Assembly: GCA_902702965.1 (NCBI GenBank)
Contig: CACRXP010000545.1
Span: 58,458 to 122,457, forward strand
Length of the DNA: 64,000 nt
Direction of reading: 5' to 3'
Source of the DNA: Spirometra erinaceieuropaei
Lineage: Eukaryota; Platyhelminthes; Cestoda; Diphyllobothriidea; Diphyllobothriidae
Each line of letters begins with the position of its first letter. The first letter of the stretch is position 1. Positions 35,038-46,872 of the stretch are shown piece by piece. The notes under the pieces are model-generated. The model made no database searches and was not told where the DNA came from. It saw nothing but the letters and a program-made list of their open reading frames with translations. The position numbers were made by a program, and so were the translations under genes.

Positions 35038-37544
35038 CAGTAGATGTGCTAACTCATGAAATATCAACTGAAATTCTGGAATGCGGTTTAATTAAGTAGT
35101 GTTGTAAAACCACTCAATATGCAACATAATTCTATGATAATTAAATCACCTAAGGTTGCCTGCTTTCGAAAAAACTCCTTTTCTGTTGCATGAAAATTCT
35201 ATACTGTGTAGGAAAGGACGGCTTGAGTAGCATGCATTTTCTCATCGATTTTAGAAGCCCTTAAACATTCTATTATATTTCATAAAACACATGCATAAAA
35301 ATATTCATACTTTTGCTCATTCAGTTCAATATTGCGTCTTCTTCCAATCTCATTTATGGAGAAAAGCTATAATTCGGTTTTCAAAACGTTTCCAATTCGC
35401 GGATAATTTTAAACCCGATCTGCAGTTATATTTGCTTCCAGGGTTTCCAAACTACAAGCCGCATATCTTTCGTGTGCGGAAAACCATGCCTTTCTCTACG
35501 GTATTAAGAGGAGACTATATGGAGTTCATATAATTTAGCAGTAGATTTGAGCCAAACTGTTAACTGTACAAGCCACACTGGTAAATGCAAAGGCATGAAG
35601 TTTTATGAAAAGGCATATCACGGCCGAATTGGACCCGCCCTTCGAATATACCATTGGAAGAAGACGTGATTTCTACCGAATGAGCAAAATAATGAATACG
35701 TTTTATGTATGTCTTCCAAGACTTACAATTGAATTTTTAAGGGCATCGAAAATCGATGAGAAAATGCATGCTAAAAAAGAAGTCATTTTCTACTGAGTAT
35801 ACTTTTTGCATGCATCCCGGAAGGAGTTCGTTCGAAAGCCGGCATCCTGAGGTACGTGGACAATTATTGAATTATGCTGCATAATGATTATTTCAAGGCC
35901 AGTTCTCCGAGATGCCGGAAACACTTGAATCATGTAAGCAACGGCCCTGTCATTACGGCGGCATCGCTAAGTATGCAGATGCGCCAAACGTAGCGCAGAG
36001 AACATGACGCAGACAGTTAATATACTTGCCGGAGTACGGAATTTTAGCTTTCTACTTTTTCAGCTGTAAGAATGCCCCGGGTATTTTGCCTTTCCTTAGG
36101 CGTCGTTTTTCTACAGAGTGACACGCACGCGTGTGGATATATTTATTTTTTGCTCTATATGTGAACTTTTCTGTCAATGAGTTTGTTTTCTGTGATTGCA
36201 TTTTTCGTGTGCATTTCATTATTTCCTTCAGTCTATTTTTTCAGTTACTTCTTTTAGCATTAACCTTTCCTTTTTTCTTTATTTTTACTACTTTTTGGTG
36301 TATTTCGCTATGTATTTGATTCTATATTCTCGCTATTCCAGTACTTTAATTATCCTCTTTAACCCTCTACATTCACATTTACCCGTCATTACAACCTCTT
36401 GCTGAATACGGTGAATATTTTTCTTGGAATTTTGTAGCTGTAGCCTTATAACGCCCAGTCTTAGGGGACAACGATACAGCGAATCATCAATCATCTCATT
36501 AGCGGGTGATATGTGCAAATATTTGGTTTGGCATAACAGTACTATTCTGTCGATTTAAGCGGTATTCTTCAAGCAAATATACACGAAGTCTTTGTCTTAA
36601 TAGCCCTACGATGTCCGCCATTATCACTTCCTCTGGAAACGCGTTTCGGGCACTGGCGACGCGCTGTGAAAACGCGAACATCCGTGTGGGATCTGGTTTC
36701 CTGATGTTTTAGAAAGTTCAGCTCAGGTTTGCTTTTGTAGTCAAGGTGGAGAAATCAATGTAGCGAATGGCACAGTCTCGATTCCTTACGATCCGTTAGG
36801 TCTGCTTGAGATCTCTTTGGATCTGCCTGTACTCAAGAAGAAATAGCTTATGCTCATCAAGTCTACATCGGGAAGATAAAGTCCTGAGGCCTTTCACAAT
36901 TTTGGTCGCCCTCCTATGAACTCGTTCCAGCAAGTAATAGTCTTTTTCAGTCAGAGTCGCCATGCTTGGATTCCATTTTCCATTCCTTGAATGAACAAAT
37001 GCTCCATACACTTTTCCAAATAACTCTTTGAGCATTAAAGTCATGTTAATAGCGAAGAGGACAGCATTTGCCCTGTCAGCCCGCCTTCTTTTGCGGTTCT
37101 TTGCGGCCCTGTTGCTTTTTACCTTCCCCGCGTTAGCTTTTTCCTTTGTAGTTTTTTCGGCTTTTTTGTCGTGTTTTTCATGCCTTTTCTCCTCCTTTCC
37201 TATTTTTCAGACGAGCGTGCTTATTGGGTACGTATCCGTGTTGACCTTACTTAATTCTTGCCTTTTGTTGTTTTTCCCCGAATTTTATTCTGACTATCAT
37301 GTTTTAGTTGGAGGAAGTGTGGTATGATCTCAAGAGGATCTCCTCGGTATGTTACTGCGCTTCCTTAACGATATTATTTTCCTCATCAGCGCTTACTTAA
37401 GCGACCATCCTGGTAGCCGACTTCGAAAGCCAACGTCCTGAGTTAACTAAAGTACTATAGAATTATGCTGCACAATGATCGGTTTTACAACGAAAACGCA
37501 TTTAGGAATTTTGGTTGATATTTCATGATTAAGTCCATCTACTG
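35038..37544. mobile_element. TIR element with nested insertion
   Basis: TA-flanked ends CAGTAGATGTGCTAACTCAT and CCATCTACTG. The first about 870 bp form the palindromic element seen at 29737. The right-end sequence appears twice (35820-35905 and 37420-37490), split by about 1.5 kb that includes a LINE fragment (36499-37044). No transposase ORF. Confidence 0.7.
36499..37044 (-). pseudogene. LINE ORF2 C-terminal fragment
   Basis: Minus-strand frames read GKVYGAFVHSRNGKWNPSM, LLERVHRRATKIVKGL, then (another frame) SQRVASARNAFPEEVIMAD. These are the post-RT blocks of CR1-type LINEs (RVQRRATK, FSQRVVxxWNxLPxEV). 5'-truncated and frameshifted. Confidence 0.6.
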
Positions 37545-37559
37545 TATTGCTAACAGGTT

Positions 37560-38900
37560 TATTGGGTAATGGGAGAATAATCTACGGTCCCAGAAATTAC
37601 GGTGGTCCAGATCAAAAACGTTTTTGGCTTGAAGGCTCTTGTGCGACGTTCGAGTCTTGACTTCGTTTCTTGCAATCTGGACACAGCATCAGACAAGGCC
37701 GCATAGATAAACAGATGCTCACTGCCAGATGAAGAATTTACTCGCTACACGGCGGATTGCAGAGTCAGCACCTCGAAATGACACCAGACAGGGAATGCCA
37801 TCACTACGGGAAATGATTTCGGTGAATACTGTACGCAGAACTTGTGGAGGTTGTTCTGACAGATGATAGCGAGTAAAAGTTCATGTTACTAAGGGCTATT
37901 TTGCGAAATGGTCATGGGCCTGCGGAAATTACTCTAGATTGCATTTCGGTTGACAGAAATGAAATTACTATATTTAACTGTAACTACTTCAGGAAGAGAT
38001 AAAATGACCCCAAGTGAACTGTTGTGCCCACAGCGGTCAAAATATTGCAAGGTAGTGGGGACATTGAACGTGTGACAGTTTAGAAACTTGAGTGACAACC
38101 TGGAGTTCCTTTTTTAATCGGCGAAGCCACAAAGCACCTAGATCTGGGAGTCCACAACGTTCTCGATGTGTCGAAATTGAGCGTTCCGCGATCAAAGTAC
38201 TTCTGGTAACAAAAGGCTGGACAAGTTCCACTTTCTTTCGCTCAACAGTGCGCAGAAGGCTAAATAAAAACGTATAGCATTCTAGACCAGGCGGGTGCCA
38301 AGATAGTTAGTTTCAAATTTCCATGGGGGACAACCAGTCTTGTTGTCTGCCTTGAGGCCAGTCAGGCAGGTAAACTGAAAGACTGGGGCTCCTGGAGTTT
38401 TGCATACGTAGATCCTCAACTGTTCCGTTCACATTAATGTCGTCTCCATTAGTGCATACTTGGGGCTGATGATGACTGTTCAGGCGGCGAAACCATTGTT
38501 TTCAGGTTGTGCAACGTGACTACTAAAAGTGAGGCTGGCAGGCGTCACAAGACCGAGCATTGCCGATCTCATGTTGAGTGAGACGTTACCTCATCTTAGA
38601 TTAAGGCCTCTAAGATTTTCGAAATTGCTGGGGGGTGGGGATGTTTACTGGCCGAAAGTCGTCAGCTGACGTAGACTGGCCGTGCTTGGGAATATGTACA
38701 AGGCATGAGTCCTTGTACAAACTGGAATAGGTCTCACTTTCGAGAGCGAGATTAGATATCTCGCACATGTGGGACGAAAACACCTCACCTGCGTCCGCAT
38801 TTAAATTACTGTTTGCAACACTATTTGGTCCAGTACTATGAGCTTCAAGAAATCATCCGGTGACCGAGGCGGCGTCTCAGACCGGCACCGGTCTATATTT
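37560..38900 (-). pseudogene. Decayed LINE-like and interspersed repeat sequence
   Basis: 37710-37870 and 38090-38290 are divergent relatives of 11165-11365 and 10090-10260 (the same family as in the large inverted repeat). On the minus strand about 38870-38620 shows LVHIPKHGQ, ADDFRPVNIPTP, resembling an RT fingers block (xFRPVSxxP), with many stops. The LINE call is tentative. Confidence 0.35.
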
Positions 38901-39699
38901 GTAGGTTAGGAAGTGAAGCGGTCGATCAGTCATTAAACGTTTTGGACAAGAAGGCATTGGAACTGCCAGCGATCAGTTTGGCGTATGCGATAGGCTTTTA
39001 GAGTGCTTCTCAAAGGATGGGATGTTGTGGTTCCATACAACTACTCATTTGTGAGAAAAAATTTACGACGTTTGACGAGCATTTTTCGGCGAAGGTTATC
39101 ATTCCGGCTAGTTATTTGCTTCTGATAGCCCCTTAACCCGCTCGTAAATGCAACGTATCAAAGGCAGAACTGAAACTTCGTGTTTCAGATGAAACCGACG
39201 GGGCAGTCTGCGTAACCTAGGACGAAAGTATATAGAGGGGGGGGGAAGTTTGATTCGTAGCACTTATTCTTCTTCTTATGATGTATTGCCATAGATTTCA
39301 TTTTCCCACTTCGCAAAGTCCACAGTTAGATGCAATTGGACTGCCCAGTAAATCACACGCAGACCTATGAAAATTTTTCTGAAAGGGCTATTTACACGCA
39401 GAATCAAATATCCTGATTTTCTTCCTGTCAACTTTTAGATAATTCAACGCTTGGAGGAGCAAGGATTTTCTGTTTAAAAGAGTGGTAATCTACATCGTTT
39501 CATATTTTTACTTTAATTTGCGCTTTTGCTACCTCGTCTTCTACATCATTCACTATGCTACGCATCCGAATTCTTCTCATTTCAGTGACTTGGAATTCTG
39601 GCGCGCACACAACCTCATTCGTCTGCTTCTGAAAGCTATTTGCGTGTAATTTGTTCGTAGTTTAATTTCTCATATAAGAATTCAGCATTAAGCTAATCC
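38901..39699. other. Intergenic, nothing recognised
   Basis: Contains a G-run at 39234-39244. No coding or repeat signal that I could support. Confidence 0.4.
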
Positions 39700-40370
39700 A
39701 AATAAATTCCTGATTTCCACATTACTTTTGCAATTTTTTTCTTTCGTGACTGTCTGAGACTTTTGTCCCTCCGAATTGACGGTGTACCTACACTTCCCGT
39801 CGATCAACAGGGAAAATAACTGTTGCGACATTGCAATCAGGAGAAAGTAGGGTTTAACCTGAAAGATGGCCGGACGATGGCGTCCTGGACTTCCGTCTTT
39901 ATGATTAGTTCTCATTATGCTGGTTCAGCTCTCTCTGTAATCCCCACGGAAAGACTGCATATCAGTGGTCCTCGGTCCTGCATAACATGTCGCATTAAAG
40001 GGAATGCGTCGTTCTGTCTAGTGAATGCTTCAGTATTTCGCTCTATTAACAAGTCGTCTCTGCTTGCATGAACGACCACGAAGCCCTGGTTACCCAGCGA
40101 CTTCGTAACCTAACAATTTGTGTTCGCGTCCTCAACACTGTCCTAGATACCAGTGGCACATTCTGCACAATATTCCTAAATTGCGACGACAGAGACATTC
40201 TAGTTAACTAAAATTCCGGCATTCTACAGCCCACAAATGCACCTCCTCTGCAACGACATTTCCGCGATCTCGCAGTCATACGTGTCGGGTTCATTCATAT
40301 ATGGGCATTTAAAATAAGAATGACAATACATATTTTCGAGCTAAGTCCAATTAGGTGGTCCAGATAACGA
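39700..40370 (+). repeat. Divergent copy of the 54.1-54.7 kb repeat family
   Basis: Shares ordered short matches with 54180-54720: GATGGCCGG.CGAT, ATGCTGGTTCAGCT/ATACTGGTTCAGCT, GGTCCTC, GTCGTTCTG, AGTCATA.GTG, and the AAGTCCAA.T.GGT end. It is a third, older copy of the block duplicated at 4660-5400 and 54180-54980. Confidence 0.55.
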
Positions 40371-40389
40371 CAAGCACAAGTTATATATC

Positions 40390-41425
40390 TGAATATATAT
40401 GCATATTTCGAAAGAAATAAGTTCTTTGGGAAAGACAAACAAGTCTAATTGCAAATTTTTGACCTTGCTTCCCCAAGTCACCTTCAACCGTGAAGTAGAT
40501 GTGCAAAACAATTAACATTTGAACGTGCCTAAAATTGATTTGCCCTGTCACTTCTGCTGGCATAATGTCCTGATTGGTCGATGCCTTTTCCACTTCTTTT
40601 TGAGGCTGTTGTACACCGCATCCAATTCTACGTGTCGGTTGATGCATGAGTTATCAGAATGGATGGCCTCTAAACGTTCACGGCCCTTCCTAGAGGAGTA
40701 GTCACCTACGATGCGAGTCCTGTCCCAGTCGAATTTGTGTCCAGTTTCCAGCGTATGCATGGCAGCTTGGGACTAGCGGTCTCGCCTATTTACGACCACC
40801 TGATTTTCATGTATTCGTGCAGAGGCCGATTTCCTAGGTTGATCGCAGTAAACCGCATTACAGGTGTTGTATGGTATCATAAAGACTACTTCCTTCTTAT
40901 ATAAATAGCCACCCCTATCCTTAGGGTGCACAAGCTGGTTTCGAATTGTAGTTGTCGGCTTGTGCGCCTCACGCATTTGGTGCTCCTTCAAGTGTCTTTC
41001 AAATAGTTCGGACACATTCTTAATGTGCGGAAATGTTCGCCAGTTTTTTTTCTGTTTGGGCGCCTGTTTGGAACAATCTACAACCTTGTCTTTTTCTTTT
41101 AACTCCTGTCGTTTCATGCATCGGTGCAAAAAATATCTAGGATGCCCATTCCGACAAAACAGTTCGAAAAAATAATTTAGTTCAGTTTGACAGGTTTCTA
41201 TGTCAGAGCAGTAAGTTCTTGATCGGTTAATGATTCTGTTCAGGGCGGTTCGTTTGTGAGAGATTGGGTTATTGCTATCGCAATGTAAAAGGATTTACGC
41301 CAAGGTTAACTTGCGGTAAACCGATGTGTGGGATGTCCCGACGGCCTTTCTCGATACGAGGACATCAAGAAACGGGAGTTTGTTGTCAGCGTCTTTCTCG
41401 GGTGTGGAACAGACTCCTGGAAGTG
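40390..41425 (-). pseudogene. PLE-B: RT C-terminal part, linker, degenerate GIY-YIG and tail
   Basis: Minus strand. Starts inside the RT (LPFLDVLVSRK, TSVYRK), shifts frame to NPISHKRTALNRIINRS, then FFELFCRNGHPRYFLHRCMK, the linker AHKPTTTIRNQLVHPKDR, a weak GIY-YIG start (VFMIPYNTCNAVYCDQP), and the tail GHKFDWDRTRIV with INRHVELDAVY and a stop at 40548. The invariant YVG is replaced by YCD, so the nuclease is likely dead. Ends in TA-rich sequence. Joined head to tail with PLE-A. Confidence 0.75.
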
Positions 41426-42700
41426 TCGCCTGCCTTACTGATCCTTTCCGGACTGCTCCGAGCATTGCACGTAGCGCCTGGTAGGCGGGGTGTAGATCTA
41501 TAGGTCGGTTGAGTGTACGAGTCAAGGAGTAAATTTCGGGATCCGATCTGCCCATATACTCATTGGCTCGAACAATTGACCTCGCTTTCTCAAAGGCAAA
41601 ATCGTGGTTCAGCTCTCGTATGTGACCATAGACCAAAGACAGCTTGTCCTTGCAGTTTGTTGCAAGTTGATGTTCGTGCAATCGTGTATCGAGGCGTTAG
41701 CCCGTTTCACCAACATACCTCGTATTGTAATTTAGGCATGGTATGCTGTAGGCCACATCTGACCGTTCTGTTGTTGGTAGCAGGTCTTTGGGCATCATGA
41801 TTTGCTGTCCGATGGTGCATTCTGGTTTATGAGCCACGCCAATCCTAAAAGGTTTCAGGATTCTCGCCGTCGTATCTGATACTTTCCTCACATATATTAT
41901 TGAGAGCCAGAACTTGGGCGTTTCTCCTCTTGACCGTTCAAAATGAGGCTTTTTTAATGCAATTGCGTATATTGGACTTTGGGTGGCCGCTGGCTTCAAA
42001 AAGGGCCTGCAAGTAATTCCCTCCGTCTTCTTCCCACTGTCGTCGCTACAGTGTGTTCGAACGCGTTGAAAGAGAGCTCTGACTCAACTGCGTATATCAC
42101 TAACAGGAGCGTTGCTTCAAAAGTATGGGATACGCCTAGTATTTGTTTCCTTAAGGTAAACCGTTGTTCTTATCGTCCCGTCTGTCGATTTCATAACTTA
42201 TACGTCCTGGAAGGACAATTGATTGTTGACTTCCTCTTCCACAGTAAACTGAATGTCGGGAAAGATTGCATTTTACAATGCCTTGAAAGCCTTATCCCCG
42301 CAACTCTTGAGTACAAGGACGTATCGTCGACATATCTGGCCTAGAACATTGGGGGGTTCGAGCTGAGGACCATCTGCTCGAGCCTTGGCAAAGCAGCTTC
42401 GGCAATTAGTCTAGAGGCAGGCGAGCCCATCGGTGTCCCCAACTTTTGCTCGTAGAGTTGGCCGTTGAATGTGAAGAAGGTCTTAAGACGCAGTTTTAGG
42501 AGTTCGATGGTGTGTGCTCGTTTGAGCTGTTGGTCGGTCTCATCATACTTTTCCCGGGAAAAACCGTCAATTGTGTCGATAGCCAGCGCGGGTGGGATGG
42601 AGATGAACAAAGAGATCACGTCAAAAGACGCCATCACCTCATCTGCTTCCACTTCGAGATGTTTGATGCGCGTCAAGAACTTATCAGCCTTTTGAGCCTT
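41426..42700 (-). pseudogene. PLE-A: Penelope RT and GIY-YIG endonuclease
   Basis: Minus strand. RT blocks: ADKFLTRIKHLEV, MASFDVISLFISIP, TFFTFNGQLYEQ, GTPMGSPASRLIAEAAL. After a frameshift near 42341 the catalytic YVDD lies at 42335-42324 (RYVDDT). Linker: AHKPECTIGQQIMMPKDLLP. GIY-YIG: VAYSIPCLNYNTRYVGETG, then RLHEHQLATN, SLVYGHIREL, then LNRPIDLHPAYQALRAM. The FDV, GTPMGSP and YVDD order identifies Penelope. The 5' part is missing and there are several frame breaks. The C-terminal tail is replaced by PLE-B at about 41426. Confidence 0.8.
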
Positions 42701-44224
42701 TTGAATAATCAGACCCCAAAGTAGTCTTGATTTCTTATTTAGGGTCTCATATGAACTGAATATGCTGAAGATGAATATGTTCGCAGACCATAACAGACCA
42801 AACAATAGATTTATAAGCAAATAGACCACTAGACTTCCCTGAATAAATAGTCAAAACTATCGAACATCTGTCCCATAAGATATGTGATCTTATGGAATGC
42901 TATCGCAGGCACTATTCAATGATTTTAATAGCGCCACAGAATCTACTTCTTATGACCTTGTTAATGTAAATGACAGGGTGATAGGACAAATTAAGGATTT
43001 GAAGGGCGAGTCGAGCCATTACAGACAATTAAAAATTATTCACGGAAATGAGGAGCAAGCTCCATTGCTGCTGAACAGGAGATAAGCACTCCGAGATGCC
43101 CGCCCGACGATTTTTTCAGCGGAACTTCTCACACCCCGAGCGGAAGAGATGAAGGGAAATCAAGGCCGAACTCCTATAAAGATAAAATACATTATTGAAT
43201 GGAAAAATCGTAAATGTTCGGAGCTCATTCCTATAGACACAACCACTAACATTGATCATAATGAAAATTCAGGTTTTAGGAAAAGAACGTTCCTATCTGC
43301 CACACCGAACAGGGAAACTAACTGCCAACACATTAACGTCCGGTTTGATCAATCAGCAGCAGACTCGAAAGCGGACAAAGGACCGGAAAACTCACACGAA
43401 ATATCTAAAAAATTTGTCCCGTGACTGTGAGGCAATGTGGCCTAAGCTAAGGATGAGTGGCGCAACTAATTTGAATTTCCTGACCGTAACAGTCCACCCA
43501 ATCAAACTCTTGATGGTAACGACGCGATAATAATGATTTTTTTATTAAAGACCCATTGGGGTCCTTCAAAGCAATTAAAAAAATTGGCATGCGAATTGTA
43601 GACGAGGTAGGCCGGATCTGTACAAAACGCAATTCAAAGTTTTTGAATTAGTAGTCCATTGAAAAGAACTACTAGCGAGGTGTGTAAAACACCACTGAAA
43701 AATTTAAAAATGATTGGATTAATTTTACAGCAGAAAAAAACCCCTCGATAAAAAATAACAGCAAATGCGGGCACGACTGGCCTGTATGTGGCGGTATATA
43801 GCGGATTATAATCGAACATCGTCAGGGCAGAAATAAATGTCAGCCTTGAGGGGTACGTATGCGGGTTGGTCAGGACTGGCCTGCATGCGGTATTGTATAC
43901 GGGATTCAGAACTGACATCGTCACGGCCGGATTAATACGCCGGATAAGATTATTCGCGTCAAAGAGGCCAGTAGAGAGGAACCCAGACGCGATCGGCCAC
44001 AGTATGCATCCAGCCCAACCGAGGAGCGGGGAAGGGAGGTATGACCAAACTACTAGTAGACGGCGACTACTGAGGGTTCCGCCGTGAACGTCGACAGACC
44101 GCATGAGGTCAAAATGCGGGAGATCACATCGAGAACCGCGAAAACCATCGCTATGGCGGAGGAGTGATAACTGTGGATTTAGAAACCAATTTAAAACAAG
44201 GGTGCGTAATGATATAATTAAGGG
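42701..44224. other. Unassigned sequence between PLE-A and LINE E
   Basis: No recognised domain. Short ORFs at 43149-43424 (+) and 43634-44104 (-) have no family signal. The latter shows a weak internal duplication (PVYNTACRPVL and PLYTATYRPVV), reflecting an imperfect DNA repeat around 43765-43925. Confidence 0.4.
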
Positions 44225-45345
44225 TTACCAATTGATCTGCCAATAAATCCCAGGAGGACCCTTCTCAAAGTAAAGAACATGAGTGTTATGGAATGAGACC
44301 GCTAACAGTGCCTTTATGCTTACGGGTGGATGATGTTTGCGTAATTTTGACTTGAATACAAGTAACTTAGTCGATGGCTTTATTTCTGGCTGAAGATTAT
44401 TCCAAAGGAAAGCATATTTGGAAGCAAAGAAGAGGGAGTGCTTAAATGTAGTGCAAAGAGGCGGCAGAATCACCATAGAGGACCTGCGCGTGGCATCAGA
44501 CCGATCTCTCGGAGTGAGAGTGTCCATGAGCGGAAGATTGGAGCTAGAGTTGATGCGAAAAAGGAAGCAAAGGCCAGCTTCTAGTCTTCTTACCCACAAA
44601 AACTTATTGTTCGTCAGCTGACATCTTCGAGTATAAGAAATACCGGATGTAACTTGAGATAACAGTTTCCGAGTGAAAACCCTCTGAACATTTTCGAACT
44701 TATAGCGCTCGCAGACATTCATTAAACCAAAGAAAGGACAGCAGTATTCGAGGACTGGAAGAAAAAACATTTTATAAATTCTTAGCTTCGTTTCCGGAAG
44801 GAATAAATTATGCGATATAAATTCACATATATGCGCGGCTTTGGCAGAGATCCTATCTGCATGAAGTGATAAAGCAAGTTCATTCGTATAACTTAAACCT
44901 AGGTCCTTTATGGTGAGGTATTCTGAGAGCGGGTTATTCTGACAAATTATGGCACTAGGAAGTTTTGCGGGACGAAAAGACGTGAAACTACTATTAAATG
45001 ATGAAAATTCCATCTGTCATGTTGAACCCCATCTGATTAAGCGTAGTAAATCGGCATTAATTATTCAACAAAATCGTTTGCAATGTCCTTAGAATATGAA
45101 TAAACACACTTGAGGTCATCGGCATAAATAGTAGTTTGCGAATTTCCGAATTCAGCCGAAATATCATTGATGTAAATAAGGAAGAGTAGCGGATCCAGAA
45201 CTGTACCTTGAAATATGCCACTCTTGATCCAGTGAGGTGTCGAGTAGCTATTACTGACCATAACTGTCTGAAATCGGCGGGACAGAGAGGAGCTTAGTGT
45301 GTAGATTGGAGATGGCCGGATGCTGAGAGGTTCCAAATTTACTAA
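44225..45345 (-). pseudogene. LINE E: RT palm to C-terminus fragment
   Basis: Minus strand. First ORF: GIFQGTVLDPLLFLIYINDI and IYADDLKCVYS (catalytic ADD; GxxQGxxLxPLLF). Second ORF (45013-44225): DLGLSYTNELALSLHADRI, YKMFFLPVLEYCCPFF, FENVQRVFTRKL, and a C-terminal helix block. 5'-truncated, joined at about 45345 to PLE-C in opposite orientation. A stop (TAA) lies between the two ORFs. LINE family not assigned; different from A, B, C and D. Confidence 0.75.
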
Positions 45346-46577
45346 AAGACTGAAAAGGCTGATAAGTTCTTGACGCGCATCAAACATCTCGAAGTGGAGG
45401 CAGATGTGGTGATGGCGTCTTTTGACGTATAAATTATGAAATCGACAGACGGGACAATAAGAATAACGGTTTACCTTAAGGAAACAAGTACTAGGCGCAA
45501 TCTTCCACTTCTGAAGCGACCGTCTTGTTGGTCATAAAGGCAGTTGTGTCAGAACTCTCTTTCAACCTGCTCAAACACACTGTACCGAGGACAGTGGGAA
45601 GAAGGTGGAGGCGAATTACTTGCAGGCCATTTTTAAAGCCAGCGGCCACTCAAAGTCTACTATACGCAATTGCTTCAAAAAGCCTCATTTTAAACGGTCG
45701 AGAGGAGAAACGCCCAAGTTCTGGCTCTCAATAATATATGTGAAGAAAGTATCAGAGACGACGGCGAGAGTCCTGAAAGCTTTTGGCATTGGCGTGGCTC
45801 ATAAACCAGAATGCACCATCGGACAGCAAATCATGAAGCCCAAAGACCTGCTACCAACAACAGAATGGTCAGATGTGGTCTACAGCATACCATGCCTAAA
45901 TTGCAATGCGAGGTATTTTGGTAAAACGGGCAAACGCCTCGGTACACGATTGCACGAACACCAACTTGCAACAAACCGCAAGGACAAGCTGTCTTTGGTC
46001 TATGGTCACATACGAGAGCTGAACCACGGTTTTGCCTTTGAGAAAGCGAGGTCAATTGTTCGAGTCAATGAGAATATGTGCAGATCGTATCCCGAAAGCT
46101 AATCCTCGGCTGGTACACTCAACCGAGTATAGATCTACACTCCGCCTAACAGGCGCTGCGTACAAGGCTCGGATCAGTTCGGACAGGAGCAGTAAGGCAA
46201 GCGAGCACGCGGTACCGAGAGTCAACGCTCACGGAAAAGAGCGGAATTGTGGGCTAGAGGTCATGTGACCAAAGTCGAACACTGCCTCACCGACGCGCCC
46301 GCGAAGCTGAATGCTGCTCAACTGAACAGCAACGACCGATCAGTCCACCGGCTGACGTGGGAGAGGCCAAGCGGCACGTTGATTTGACCACAATTACGCC
46401 GACCCCAAAGGGAACAAAGGCCACGCAGGCCTGTCAGCGGTCAGCCCCGGGGAAGTCTAATCCAGTCAGCGGCAAACAGGCAGGTCAAAGTTCGTTCGTC
46501 CAGCACGGCTATAATACGAGGCAAGCGGCAAGACTGAACAACGCAAGATCGGCAAGTGCAAAAACTACGCTACTCTG
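45346..46577 (+). pseudogene. PLE-C: RT start fused to linker, GIY-YIG and tail
   Basis: Begins ADKFLTRIKHLEVEADVVMASFDV, then jumps straight to sequence that in PLE-A lies about 450 bp further on (ATGAAATCGACAGACGGGAC), deleting the RT catalytic core. It continues with the linker AHKPECTIGQQIMKPKDLLP, GIY-YIG (VVYSIPCLNCNARYFGKTG, TRLHEHQLATNRKD, YGHIREL), frame breaks near 46100, and a tail ending HGYNTRQAARLN with stop TGA at 46576-46578. The YFG in place of YVG and the RT loss make it non-autonomous. Confidence 0.8.
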
Positions 46578-46616
46578 ATGATGGAAACGAGGAAGATTCC
46601 GAAACGTCAGTTCGAA
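46568..46616 (+). ncRNA. Putative minimal hammerhead ribozyme of PLE-C
   Basis: CTGATGA at 46575-46581, helix II GGAA/TTCC after one unpaired T, GAAAC at 46601-46605, GTC at 46606-46608. Helix III is two pairs with no loop; helix I is ACT with AGT. It shares its first bases with the ORF stop codon (CTC TGA). The relative at 24-70 has a five-pair helix II (GGAAA/TTTCC), so the stem is kept while its sequence changes. Confidence 0.55.
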
Positions 46617-46832
46617 TACAATATGGTCCATGAATTCGCCCTCTCTTCTTCTTCGTCTTCTTCGGGAGATGATGAAGGCGATGCAATGTCTGGACCTCGA
46701 ATCTTTACGCATATCGATATATATATATATAGGCAGAATGATATGACCGACAAAGACAAGGGAGACTTGAATGGCCATTTCTGGCTTATTAGCCGTCGTC
46801 ATCCAGCCATACCCAAGCCCGAAGTGTGGAAC

Positions 46833-46837
<5 letters not shown>
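46617..46837 (+). other. PLE-C 3'UTR and short dispersed repeat
   Basis: 46617-46718 matches the PLE 3'UTR at 71-171 and runs into a short (TA) tract (46719-46731). 46770-46830 matches 21045-21105. No gene. Confidence 0.6.

Positions 46838-46868
<31 letters not shown>
46838..46868. repeat. (TA)n tract
   Basis: About 31 bases of alternating TA between the PLE-C side and a minus-strand PLE 3' tail. Confidence 0.9.

Positions 46869-46872
<4 letters not shown>

Noticed and set aside
35291..35796. Small ORFs within the TIR element as possible transposase
   Set aside because: They overlap the palindromic arms and lack any DDE or helix-turn-helix signature.
43634..44104. 156-aa minus-strand ORF with internal repeat
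   Set aside because: No recognisable domain; the internal similarity follows an imperfect DNA repeat.
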